Below are positions 36,937 through 46,600 of a stretch of 64,000 nt of DNA, one piece after another. The stretch is from Cladocopium goreaui (Eukaryota > Sar > Dinophyceae > Suessiales > Symbiodiniaceae): contig CAMXCT020001435.1 of the NCBI GenBank assembly GCA_947184155.2, positions 650,331 through 714,330 on the forward strand, read 5' to 3'. A program made the position numbers and the translations under genes. A model generated the notes under the pieces. That model was not told the DNA's origin. It searched no databases and saw nothing but the letters and a program-made list of their open reading frames with translations. Position 1 is the first letter of the stretch, and the number at the start of each line of letters is the position of its first letter.

Positions 36937-38508
36937 ATGCCGAAGCCAAACCCTTTTCCGTCTGGCCCAATCAGTGTTTCTGATCAACACCTACTGGACA
37001 TATCGGCTGGAATGAATTGGAACATGCCAGCAGCCAGCAGCGTTCGCTTTCTTGCAGTGAGGGGCACAATATGGGTAGGTGATTGCCAGACAACATATAA
37101 TTTCACATTGGTAGAATACCACTTGCATATTGACGAGGTACCATGGATCATTTTTTCGACCCTCGCCGACGCCCTTGAGACAGAGTTTGACCCTGCCTTC
37201 TGGGATACCGTAAATTATGGCCGAAAAGAGCAGTGGGGTTTTCTTGAACCACCCTGGGATGGAAAAGTCTACGGTGCTGCACCACAGTATGCCCAAGTCC
37301 GACTATCCATCTTTAATCGTGACGCTCACACCATGCGTGTTGTGCAACCGTTTGTGTGGAACCATACTCACCTAAAAGTTCACCCGAACGGAGCAATGGT
37401 TTTCCATGACCAAAAAAGCTTAGCCTTCCTGCTGCCTTTGATAGTAGAAGCCCATGGGTTGCTGCCGCCTAAGCCATTGTTCTGGGTCAATGAAGACAAT
37501 ACCATCCCATTGTGGAGAACCACCCTGTGGACGCATGAAGAAACCATCCAGTGGTTAGCTGAGACCGGAGAGCCGTACCCGCAGGAACTGCGAGATGAAC
37601 TCCAGCCGCGCATTGACCAACTTAAGCCTTCACAACATGCGAAACGGGCACTGCCTCCGCCTCCGCCGGTACCGACCAGGTGGGCGGAGCGATCCGCAGC
37701 AAAACAGCCAGCACAAAAAATGCAAGCAGATGCTCCACCGGACCCTAAATGTACTCAGAGCACGCCACAGCAAGTGGCTGACCGAGAGCGGCAATACATG
37801 GAATTGCAGTCTATTATTCATCAAGCAAACCAACAAACGTTGGCAGATAGCCGACCAGCGGCGACCAGACTGACCCAAAAACCAGCCAGTTTGCTGGCCG
37901 CAAGTCAACAAAGCACAGACAATGCAGCAACGGCCGCATCGTCCAATCCCAGTACAGGCGTAGTGGCAGAAGCTCCAACCCCGCAGCAAAGCAAGTCACC
38001 TGACAAAATCAGTGCACAGTCATTATTTCACAGAAGACCAGGCCCACCATCGGCCCTGCCTGCGAACAAAGCGCAAACGGATACCCCGGGTACCGGCGTG
38101 TTATCCTCTGACTCTCACTCTGCAACTCACAGCAAAGATGATGAGCAACAACAACCTCCGGAACAGCTCGCAGCCCACGACGACACATCAACAGAAGAAT
38201 CGTCGCCTGCAAATACACCCAAAGCATCGCCAGAGACTCAAGCGACTGACACTGCTGGTGCTAGCAGCCCTGAGCCCGCCAGTGACTCCATGCAGGACGT
38301 CGACCTCGCCGCAGCGGACATCCCAACGTTGCAGAACATGGAAAAGACAGCCTGTGAAAGAGTGGCCTCCTGTGAAACGCGACTCCTCAATGCCCGCGAG
38401 CACCTTACTCGCATTAGAAAGCGCCTTAAAAGAATGCAAGATGCCCACTCACCAGGCACTCCGCAACCCTCTCCTGTTGCAGATATGGAAATGGAAATCA
38501 TTGACTGA
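36937..38508 (+). CDS. ORF A: N-terminal globular domain, disordered middle, C-terminal coiled coil
   Basis: The frame is open from 36853, but the first ATG is 36937, giving about 523 residues. Residues 1-220 look globular and rich in aromatics (for example VPWIIFSTLADALE, KEQWGFLEPPWDGK, PLIVEAHG). Then come a Pro run (LPPPPPVPTRW), about 200 residues rich in Pro, Gln, Ser, Thr and Ala that are probably disordered, and a basic coiled-coil-like end (NMEKTACERVASCETRLL to RIRKRLKRMQ). I recognise no family. It lies 650 bases upstream of ORF B on the same strand and has no introns. A relative is found as an antisense fragment at 32950-33195. A structural or nucleic-acid-binding protein would fit, but that is speculation. 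Confidence 0.65.
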   Translation: MPKPNPFPSGPISVSDQHLLDISAGMNWNMPAASSVRFLAVRGTIWVGDCQTTYNFTLVEYHLHIDEVPWIIFSTLADALETEFDPAFWDTVNYGRKEQWGFLEPPWDGKVYGAAPQYAQVRLSIFNRDAHTMRVVQPFVWNHTHLKVHPNGAMVFHDQKSLAFLLPLIVEAHGLLPPKPLFWVNEDNTIPLWRTTLWTHEETIQWLAETGEPYPQELRDELQPRIDQLKPSQHAKRALPPPPPVPTRWAERSAAKQPAQKMQADAPPDPKCTQSTPQQVADRERQYMELQSIIHQANQQTLADSRPAATRLTQKPASLLAASQQSTDNAATAASSNPSTGVVAEAPTPQQSKSPDKISAQSLFHRRPGPPSALPANKAQTDTPGTGVLSSDSHSATHSKDDEQQQPPEQLAAHDDTSTEESSPANTPKASPETQATDTAGASSPEPASDSMQDVDLAAADIPTLQNMEKTACERVASCETRLLNAREHLTRIRKRLKRMQDAHSPGTPQPSPVADMEMEIID

Positions 38509-38509
38509 C

Positions 38510-39150
38510 CGTACAGACAGCTAGCACTGTGTGCACCTGACTGTGTGAAATCACCTGATCAGTGCCATTTCTAATGCCGCCTACTCCGTAGATGCGCCAA
38601 GAGAAAAGCAGCTGCGTGCCAGGCTAACACCCCCCAAACCTGCAGTAAGGGAGAGTACCCACTTAAGTATGACCCCCATAAACTGGAGCAAAGGGATTTA
38701 TGGGTTTTTCAATCTTTTTGAACTGTCTGCGAAGTCTCCTTGCTAGGTGTGTGTCCCAGGTCCTGTCACCGTTGGTCACCTCAATGTCTGTCGACCTAAC
38801 ATGTACTTTGGGTAAGTAGGTTGCATAAACTGTTAGTGGCTCAATTGTTCGCACTGCAGCTTTTGTGGCTCCACTAGTTTTCATAGCTAGGTCAGCCATC
38901 TGACATCAATTCGCACACTAAGGTGTAAGACAAACCCTGATTGTTTTGCTTCCTACCTGTTTCACCTCCAACGCATTGGCCCTGCAAGGGGGAACCCTGA
39001 CCCCGGGTGCCGGGTGTTCAGGGTTTCCTTAGCCTAGCCAATCCTGTTGATATACTTTTGCACTCGCTGCCCGTATAGCATTCACTATCTTCGGCTAGTC
39101 ACTTGGCACCTGACACCCGGGCACCGGCTGTTCAGGGTCAAGCTGGCGTC
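38510..39150. other. Spacer between ORF A and ORF B with a 25-bp direct repeat
   Basis: A repeat of form CCCGGGTGCCGGGTGTTCAG at about 39002 recurs with three changes at about 39115 (CCCGGGCACCGGCTGTTCAG), just before the ORF B start. The repeat could mark a duplicated leader. A minus-strand ORF in the spacer is listed separately. Confidence 0.6.
38663..38899 (-). CDS. Small basic ORF in the A-B spacer
   Basis: ATG to stop, 78 codons, with ordinary protein composition and a basic stretch (LARRLRRQFKKIEKP). It is antisense to the cluster. I recognise no family. It may be a real small gene, a remnant, or chance. Confidence 0.3.
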   Translation of the reverse strand: MADLAMKTSGATKAAVRTIEPLTVYATYLPKVHVRSTDIEVTNGDRTWDTHLARRLRRQFKKIEKPINPFAPVYGGHT

Positions 39151-39153
39151 AAC

Positions 39154-40650
39154 ATGCTGCAACAGCTTATGACACCAAATAGGTTCATTTCCTTGACGTC
39201 GCCTGACCCTGATGAATCAGAAACAGACATCGAACCAGCAGAGCCAACCGCTCCAGATAACACAGTCGAGGATGTGTCAATGCACAGTGATACAGAATAC
39301 TTTGACGCCCTCGAGACGGATGATGACGTTCCATATTTCCAACAAGGGACTGAGCCTCCCCCAAGGGAGAAGTGGGAAATTGCCGCACCTATCGATTTCT
39401 TGAATGTTCACGAGGTCACACAGTTAAGCCACCAGCTTGACCAACTGTTCCTCTCGCAAAAAGAAGTTGAGACCCCGCTCGGCATGGATGACATAAAACA
39501 GAGGTGGAAATGGGACGATGTCGGCTCCTGTCGAATGCCCCGGTCACCCCTGACATACCCTGCACTCATGGTGGACGAAGGGAACGGCATCCAACGACCC
39601 GCAGCCAGCCAGGTCCATCATAGAACGCTCTTCCAGTGGATAGCAGATAATCTCTCATGGTTACCTCAGTATGCCACCGTATATGTTTATGTGGACAACC
39701 GCAAACTGTCAGGCACTGACCCTCCAGCCTACTGGCCGCATTTTGCACCCTGGATCAAAGGCCGATGTACAGTGACTGGCCCTTACCAGGAGAAAACTAC
39801 TGCGATCCATTTTCCCATTCATGCTGACACAGGTTTGCATCAGGTCCATTATACCTGGGCTGGTGCCGCAGCTCTGGAGGCGCTGTGTTTAATGTTCCCC
39901 ACTGTAAATTTTGCTCTCATCGACTCTGACTGCGTGCCAACCTCATTGTTTGAAGTAGCCGAGCTCGTCAATCTCATGACGGATAAGGCAAGCAGAGCCG
40001 CAGCAATGCAACATAACACAATGGCCAGCTCTAACCAGTGCCCTCCAGCAGTACTCCTTGCCACAGAAGCCAAAGCCGAACTTAATGCCGGCTTGATCAT
40101 TGTGACAGGGCACATCCCGACTGAGGCACCCGATGTAGAAATGGCCCAAGCAACCCCGGAAGCAGACATGCCACCAGCCCCTGCCCAAAGCTCCTCTCCG
40201 AGTGCTGCACCTGCCCCAAAGGCACGACGAATAGCCCACCCTGCCAATCGCACAGCAGATGATTGGGTTACCGCACTCCAGGATAGCAGAGCCAGTTTCC
40301 TAGCTACAACCGCTGTGCCAGAAGACCCTGCGGAAGCAATGAGGGGAGGACTGCTTCTCACCCCCTACTCGGCTGTAGAGCTAGAACCCCACTTGACTGG
40401 ACACATGCATGGGCAATGTTGGGCGAATGGGCAGGAGCCATTGCATTCCCCATCCCGGAGCGAGGAGAATGGCCACGTCACGGGGATGGCCGATACCTTA
40501 GACCGGACTTTGCCGAGCGGACCCCGCCATTCCTTACCTGGGCACGCCCCATTTTCGAACAAGGTGCACTCTCCCCTCTGTCAGTTTTCCCAGCCGACTT
40601 CCCCATACTTTGTCTTCCAGGAGACAAACTGTTCCAAAGCAAGGAGTTAA
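39154..40650 (+). CDS. ORF B: GT-A glycosyltransferase-like protein, probably read on into ORF C
   Basis: The frame opens at TTG 39103; the first ATG is 39154. The N-terminal 70 residues are acidic. A domain at about residues 100-330 contains TVYVYVDNR, TWAGAAALEALC, FALIDSDCVPTSLFEV and ELNAGLIIV. A hydrophobic strand ending in D-x-D, with a downstream N-A/S-G-hydrophobic motif, is typical of GT8-like GT-A glycosyltransferases, where the DxD binds metal and nucleotide-sugar. A Pro/Ala-rich linker follows, then GGLLLTPYSAVELEP near 40380. After that this frame loses protein character while the frame one base back (ORF C, open from 40287) reads on with DWTHAWAMLGEWAG. The true product is therefore probably B and C together, by programmed -1 shift, unseen intron or assembly error. 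No classical slippery heptamer is visible. Confidence 0.6.
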   Translation: MLQQLMTPNRFISLTSPDPDESETDIEPAEPTAPDNTVEDVSMHSDTEYFDALETDDDVPYFQQGTEPPPREKWEIAAPIDFLNVHEVTQLSHQLDQLFLSQKEVETPLGMDDIKQRWKWDDVGSCRMPRSPLTYPALMVDEGNGIQRPAASQVHHRTLFQWIADNLSWLPQYATVYVYVDNRKLSGTDPPAYWPHFAPWIKGRCTVTGPYQEKTTAIHFPIHADTGLHQVHYTWAGAAALEALCLMFPTVNFALIDSDCVPTSLFEVAELVNLMTDKASRAAAMQHNTMASSNQCPPAVLLATEAKAELNAGLIIVTGHIPTEAPDVEMAQATPEADMPPAPAQSSSPSAAPAPKARRIAHPANRTADDWVTALQDSRASFLATTAVPEDPAEAMRGGLLLTPYSAVELEPHLTGHMHGQCWANGQEPLHSPSRSEENGHVTGMADTLDRTLPSGPRHSLPGHAPFSNKVHSPLCQFSQPTSPYFVFQETNCSKARS

Positions 40651-43600
40651 CCATAGGGTATAGTCTGCCACCTATAGTGCACGCCTTCCATGGGAGCAAA
40701 GTAGGCCTAGGACAACAACTCCGACAGTGGCTAAACAAAGGGCTGCAACCGCTTGCTGTGTCGCTCATAGGAGTCGACGAGGCACCACCGTTGTGGACAC
40801 ACCCCACAGGCTGCGATTTTGTTAGAGGGAGTAAACTAATCGCCAAGCCGCATGTCCTGCAAAACAGAAGCCTTACCAAGCTGCAGGTGTTGCTTCTTCA
40901 GAGTCTGTGGACGCCGGTGGAAGCCCCCAACAACAACAATGACCATACACCTTGGTCCAAGACTTGCGATCCTGCCAATGTTTTCTGCGGTCAGCATGCG
41001 AGCCTCCAGCTCCCCAGTGCCCCAATCCTCCCCCTGCTGGAAGCGCTGCAACGGCGACTGGGCATTGACCCTGGCAACGCAGAACTAGCAATCAACGAAG
41101 TGCTTGCTAGCCATACTGACCCCCAATACACTGCTTGGAAACTCACTGTCATGGATAACACCTCCTGGCAACTCAATGACGCTGACCCAGGGTCCCTGGA
41201 AGTTCAGTGCACTGGGTTGGGTGGAGGAGAACTCGATGAAGACTGGGACGTACTGCTAGCCTGCAAAAAGGAAGCACATGTTTACGGGCCATCCCTGAGC
41301 AAACAGGACGATTGGAATGCAAGAGCTGGCACAGTAGCAGGCACTGCTCACACACAAGAATACTTGCTCCTGCACATCGCCATGTTTCCCATAGGTGCAC
41401 ACTTCTGGTGCCGCGTCTTAGGCATGCCCAGTGCGAACCAATTGCAAGCGCAGATTATCAGTCGGGCCATGAAGCTGTTGCAATTCTGTCCCATCATCCC
41501 AGCACACAGGAAACCACCGTGGCCCGGGTACATACATGGCCTGCGACTTTTCACTAAGTTGCTAGTTGCACACCCGCTAGTCGGAGTATGTCTGCCCCCT
41601 GAAATCCGCCCAGTCGATCTTCTGAGATTAACAGGATACATGGTAGGCTCCATCTACATTCGGGGGCACAGCGCTGGCTCGTACGCAGGAATGGTATGGG
41701 AAACTATCCTCTCAGAATTCCCAGATGTTGGTGGCAAAACCGTGCTAGCAGCCATTGCGCTACCACCATCGCTGCTCACGACATGCAATTTATCTCAGCT
41801 GAGAGAGATCCACCTCATTCACCATGCAGATGACAGGCTCTGCGTATGGAACCCGTCAAACCATGACATCAAGCTGCTTAAGCAACGGGGCTTTAAAATT
41901 ACGCATATCACAGGATGGAGAGCGTACCTCGGTACTGCACAACATAACTACTCGCATTGGACAAGAGTTGCCCTCCCAGAAGGACGACCAGATATGGAGC
42001 AGTTAGAAGGTACCCCTGGAGTGCTCCCCTTCGAAGTGTACTCACAGGCTCCCCTCCGACTGATCTCATGGTGCAGCTTTGAGCTCTCAAGAACTGCCAG
42101 AAAACTCCTGCGTGAATTAGCGGAAATGTGTGAGCTACCTGAAACCACGACACAGGCACTTGTTACACACATTGCTGCCCACAATTCAGAGGTCAAAACT
42201 GAGCAAGAGGCAACCCAATACTTAGCCACGTTGGCAACAGTCACCATCTCCTCAAGGTCCAAGTTGCTCAACTATACCACTATGGTACAACATTTCCTCG
42301 GCACCTTGCAATTGCCCCTGGCTGTCTACATGTTAGACTACTACTTGCCCATGCTCAGTCCAAATGAAGGCTATAATGAAACAGGGTTAACAATGCAAAG
42401 TGCAGGCCCTATCCGGCAACCATCGCAACCCATCGCCCTTGAATTCCTCTTCAAAGGCAGCGAGTTTGGACACTGGAAAGTTAAAGGCGGGCAGGATGCT
42501 TTCGCGTTCCGACACCCAAGCCTGGGCAAAACTGAAGTGTTCAGCCTGCTGGCCAGCGATGCGCACCATCACAAAGTCAGCCCCATTGGCACGGGTAGGC
42601 TCATTGCCATGGTGGGTACAGCGGACGCACTAGCTTATGATGGAGATGACCTTCAAATCCTTTTTGGCTTGGTCCTCGCCATCACGCCACGCGCAGCCAA
42701 AAAAAAGGATGAGCTGGCTGCCTCACGCATATACAGACAGTGCAACCCTAAATTCATCGAAGTTGCTTTCCTCTCAGGACCGGCCATTGAGTTTTTTGCA
42801 AAGGAACAACTCGAAGCCCTCCAAGACTGGTATAGTGCCTCCGGCCAGCACCTGGACCCCGTTGACGCGACCGTCCAGGGGCAGAACAGCCCGGTCCCCC
42901 AGACCTTCTTTCTCGATACAATGTGGATGTTCGGATGTACTAAGCCTACCCGTGAGCTTACCGCGGTTGCGCAAACCCCCCCGTGCAGGTACCACCTGGG
43001 ATTAGGCATTTACAATGTCCAAACAGCAGTAGAAGGAATGGAGGGCAACAAAAGATCACATTTCTTGCATTTGTGCGGCCAGTTGCTCCGCCTAGTGCTA
43101 ATTCCATGTCACGTGGAGGGCGAGCTTCACCCTTGGACTCGCTCCACTGCACTTTCCTTTGCCGCTGAGCTTGACGGACACGTTTTAGGCACACTCTGCG
43201 CAGTGACAATGGCGTTGCTCACCAACCGGCTAGATCTGTGCATCCAAGGGCTTTTCGGAGCAGGCAAGTCGAAATCGATGGCAATCCTCATCCTGGCCTT
43301 GATTGAAATCGACACTACCGACAGCCTCAAAATATTGTTCATTTGCAAAGAGAACTCCGGCACTCGATCCTTTGCGGACCTCCTCCTATGGCTCGACCCC
43401 CCGTCGGGGGTGTTTGGGCGCATAGGTAGGCTGGTGGGAGACCAAGAGCGCAACAAAAGCAGTTACTCGCACACGAAATTTGATATCCACCCGAGAGAAA
43501 GAAGGCAAATGCTGAACAAGTGTCAATTAATATTAGCCACCGGGGGAACGGTAGCCCAGGATCTTACCATGCAATGGTCCACAATGAGTGGATTCATGCA

Positions 43601-46600
43601 AGAGCTCTCCCTCCTGGTCATTGATGAAGGCCAGCAGTACGGCACTGACCGCGAAATTGCAGTTATCAGCCTGCTGAAACAGCAACCCCTGGTCCTGTGG
43701 ACAGGAGACTCGGAGCAGACACCTGGCGGTATTGATCGGGCAGCTCGCAACGCCAAACGGGCACGACAACTACTGTTAGCCAAAAAGCATGGCCTGCGAA
43801 GCGACCGCAACTACTACATGCCCGCCAACCTTGCCGATGCAATGATCCGACTGCTAGATGGTTCGGCGAATGAAGGCTTAACGGCTCTTAGTCAAATCCT
43901 CAAACGAGGCCAGTCCACATTAGGTCAGCTATGGACAAGTCACCTCTCGCCGCAGGATGAGGAAGACCTCAGGGCAGCCAGCACTGTGCTCCCAGGCCTC
44001 AAAGCCGTATTTGAAGCAGCTCAACCAAATATGCAACGACACTCCCGATTCGTAGACTCGGAACTGCTGGCGGGTACCGCTCTCAATTTTCCACGGTCTC
44101 TCGTGCGCCTTGCCTGGATTTTGCAGCATGCCGCTACCCTCCTGCCCATGGCTGGTGACATACAAGCAGTATTAAACTCTCAGACCGCCGGTGTAAGCGA
44201 CATCCATGCCTGGGGGTTAATGCTTCCGTCCAGCTCCAGGGTTAGTCCTGTGACATACCATGCAGTGGTTGCAGTTAGATATCCTAATCTTTGCAGGAAG
44301 ATCAATGGCCTATGGGAACTAGGAAGTTTTGCTTCGGGAGGCCTTCCCGACAAGCCACCCGGGTTCCAACTAGTGCTCTGGGATACTAATGCTAGGATCA
44401 ACGGTTTGGTAGCGACGGATTTAGAAACTCTAGTGTCAGAAGTACTCAGCCCCTTTCCTCACAATGCTGGATTTGCCGATGGGCTTTTCACAATGACCAC
44501 AGCAACTGATCATAAGAACAATTTGAACCGCTCCGTGCTCAAAAGAGATTATGTCCGCACCCTGCGTGTAGAAACAATAGCCAATTCGGCAGGAGGAACA
44601 GCGCAGGTATCAATCGTAGCTCAGCCCAGTATTGGATTTCTCAACACTAAGTATTACTCCAATGGCTCTCCTACAGAAGATACTGAAGACTGCCTAGGCA
44701 GAATCACTGTCGGACTCACTCGGTCCAAATCGTTAACCCTGCTGGTCTCCCCACTAGACATGATGGGGCTCATGGGCATGGCACAGGTGATTGCTGCAAT
44801 TGCATATGGCATCCGGGGCCTACGGAGAGGAGAAACGACATGGAGATGGCCAGACTTTGACCCTGACCCAGTTCAAGAGAATCTCGCACAGTTGAGCCGA
44901 TGGTCACTGAATTCGGCACCAACCTGGGAGTTCCCTCCCCTTGCAATCGCCAATCAATACTACGATCAGCAAGCTGACGAAGTGAAGCGAGCAAGATACC
45001 GTCTGATATTGGTGCGAGGGTCAGACCTTCGATGGCTAAACAGGGAACGCTTCCAAGAAGTTGAAGCAGGCTTACGAACTCAACACAAGTGGCTCCCCGA
45101 GCAAGATCTCCCTTTCTCTGAAGTTGTCCTATATGCCTACGCTGCTGATCGCACACCCTTTCCCACCTACGTGTGCCTACCCTCAGGACTGTACAAAGCA
45201 CGCACCGGGCACATAGTAGCACAGACGGGCCCAGACCAGGAGATCCTGTCCCTGCCTGGCATATACTTCTTTGATGGATGGCGATTACACCCGAAGTTGC
45301 CGATCCCAGACCACTTGCCACGCGCAAAAGAGGCGCCAGTCCGAGGTACCGCCCTCAATGCACCTGCCCCAGATACGGAACCCAAACGGTCGCCAGAAGA
45401 AGAAGCACGAGATATCCTCGCAGTAGCTGCCAAGAACCAGCCCGAAGATGGGCCAAGCACAAGAAGAGCAGCTGTTCGCGCATGCAAGTACTTACGAGCC
45501 ATGGTCAGCCAATATGAAACCACCATCCAAGCCGTGCACAGTGCCGCCCGCACCCACACGCAAAGAAGCAAAGGCACGGTGGGACCTGCAGTTGACTATC
45601 GCCCACAAGGAGAAGCCCTCCCCGTCATCTCGGCGGACCTAACCTCCGAATTGTTGCATTGTCTATCCACGCTCCCAGACCCATGGCCCCTAGCTAAGAT
45701 CACCATAGACATGGAGAAACCGAGCCAATGGGTCTCAAAGTTGTGCAGACTTTATTTTGCTGACGAGTATGCCAAGCGAACAGTTGGATTGCCCTCGCGT
45801 AGGCATGTTCCGGACATCGCGGGTGCACTGCGAGCAGTTCAAGCCATCCTCCCTAAACTCGAAGTCAAAATGATTGAGTTCTTAGCTGAATGGATGGTAA
45901 CTCTTCTAATGCCAGCCTCGCACGTATTGGAAGTGAGGGCACCTCACCTTTCCTTTATGATGCTTAAGGAATACTGGTTTAGAGAACTTTATCTAGGCCT
46001 GAAAGTCACAGCGTCCTTCGACCGCTCTGAATCATACACTAGAGTGATCGATGGTCAAGTAAGATGTATCACGCCTGAAGTCAAGCCGCAGAACCTACAG
46101 GTTATCTGGAATGTGCAGTTCATCACAGTCTTTGTGCCGGCATGGATGATCCCGCCCGTCTATCATAGCCTGCGCAGAGAAAGCATTAAAACTACAAGTT
46201 CTGCAAGTCCCATAGGAGTCCAGTCAGTCCGTCCCACCTGGTTTGAAGACACAACACCCAGGGACACTACATCCCAGCAACCTCAAGACCCTCAAAAAGA
46301 GCAACCCCAGCCACTGCATGGGCTGAAGTTAGTCATCAAAGAAGAGGTGCTACCAGCGACTGACCAACCACAATTCCAGTCACTTGAGCTGCTGGCTGGC
46401 AGAGGTCTCTTAGCACCTGACACATGGAAGTGCAAACGTGCACAAGTCAGCCTTAAAGCAACTATCGATGTCCCAATGTTGGGTACAATCATAGAGGAAA
46501 ATGGTGACGGACTCCTGGAAGATTCCCATATGCCTGTGGGATGGCCACTCCACATTGATGGCGCTGTCAGACAATGCTGTATTCACAGAGCTGCTAGCTT

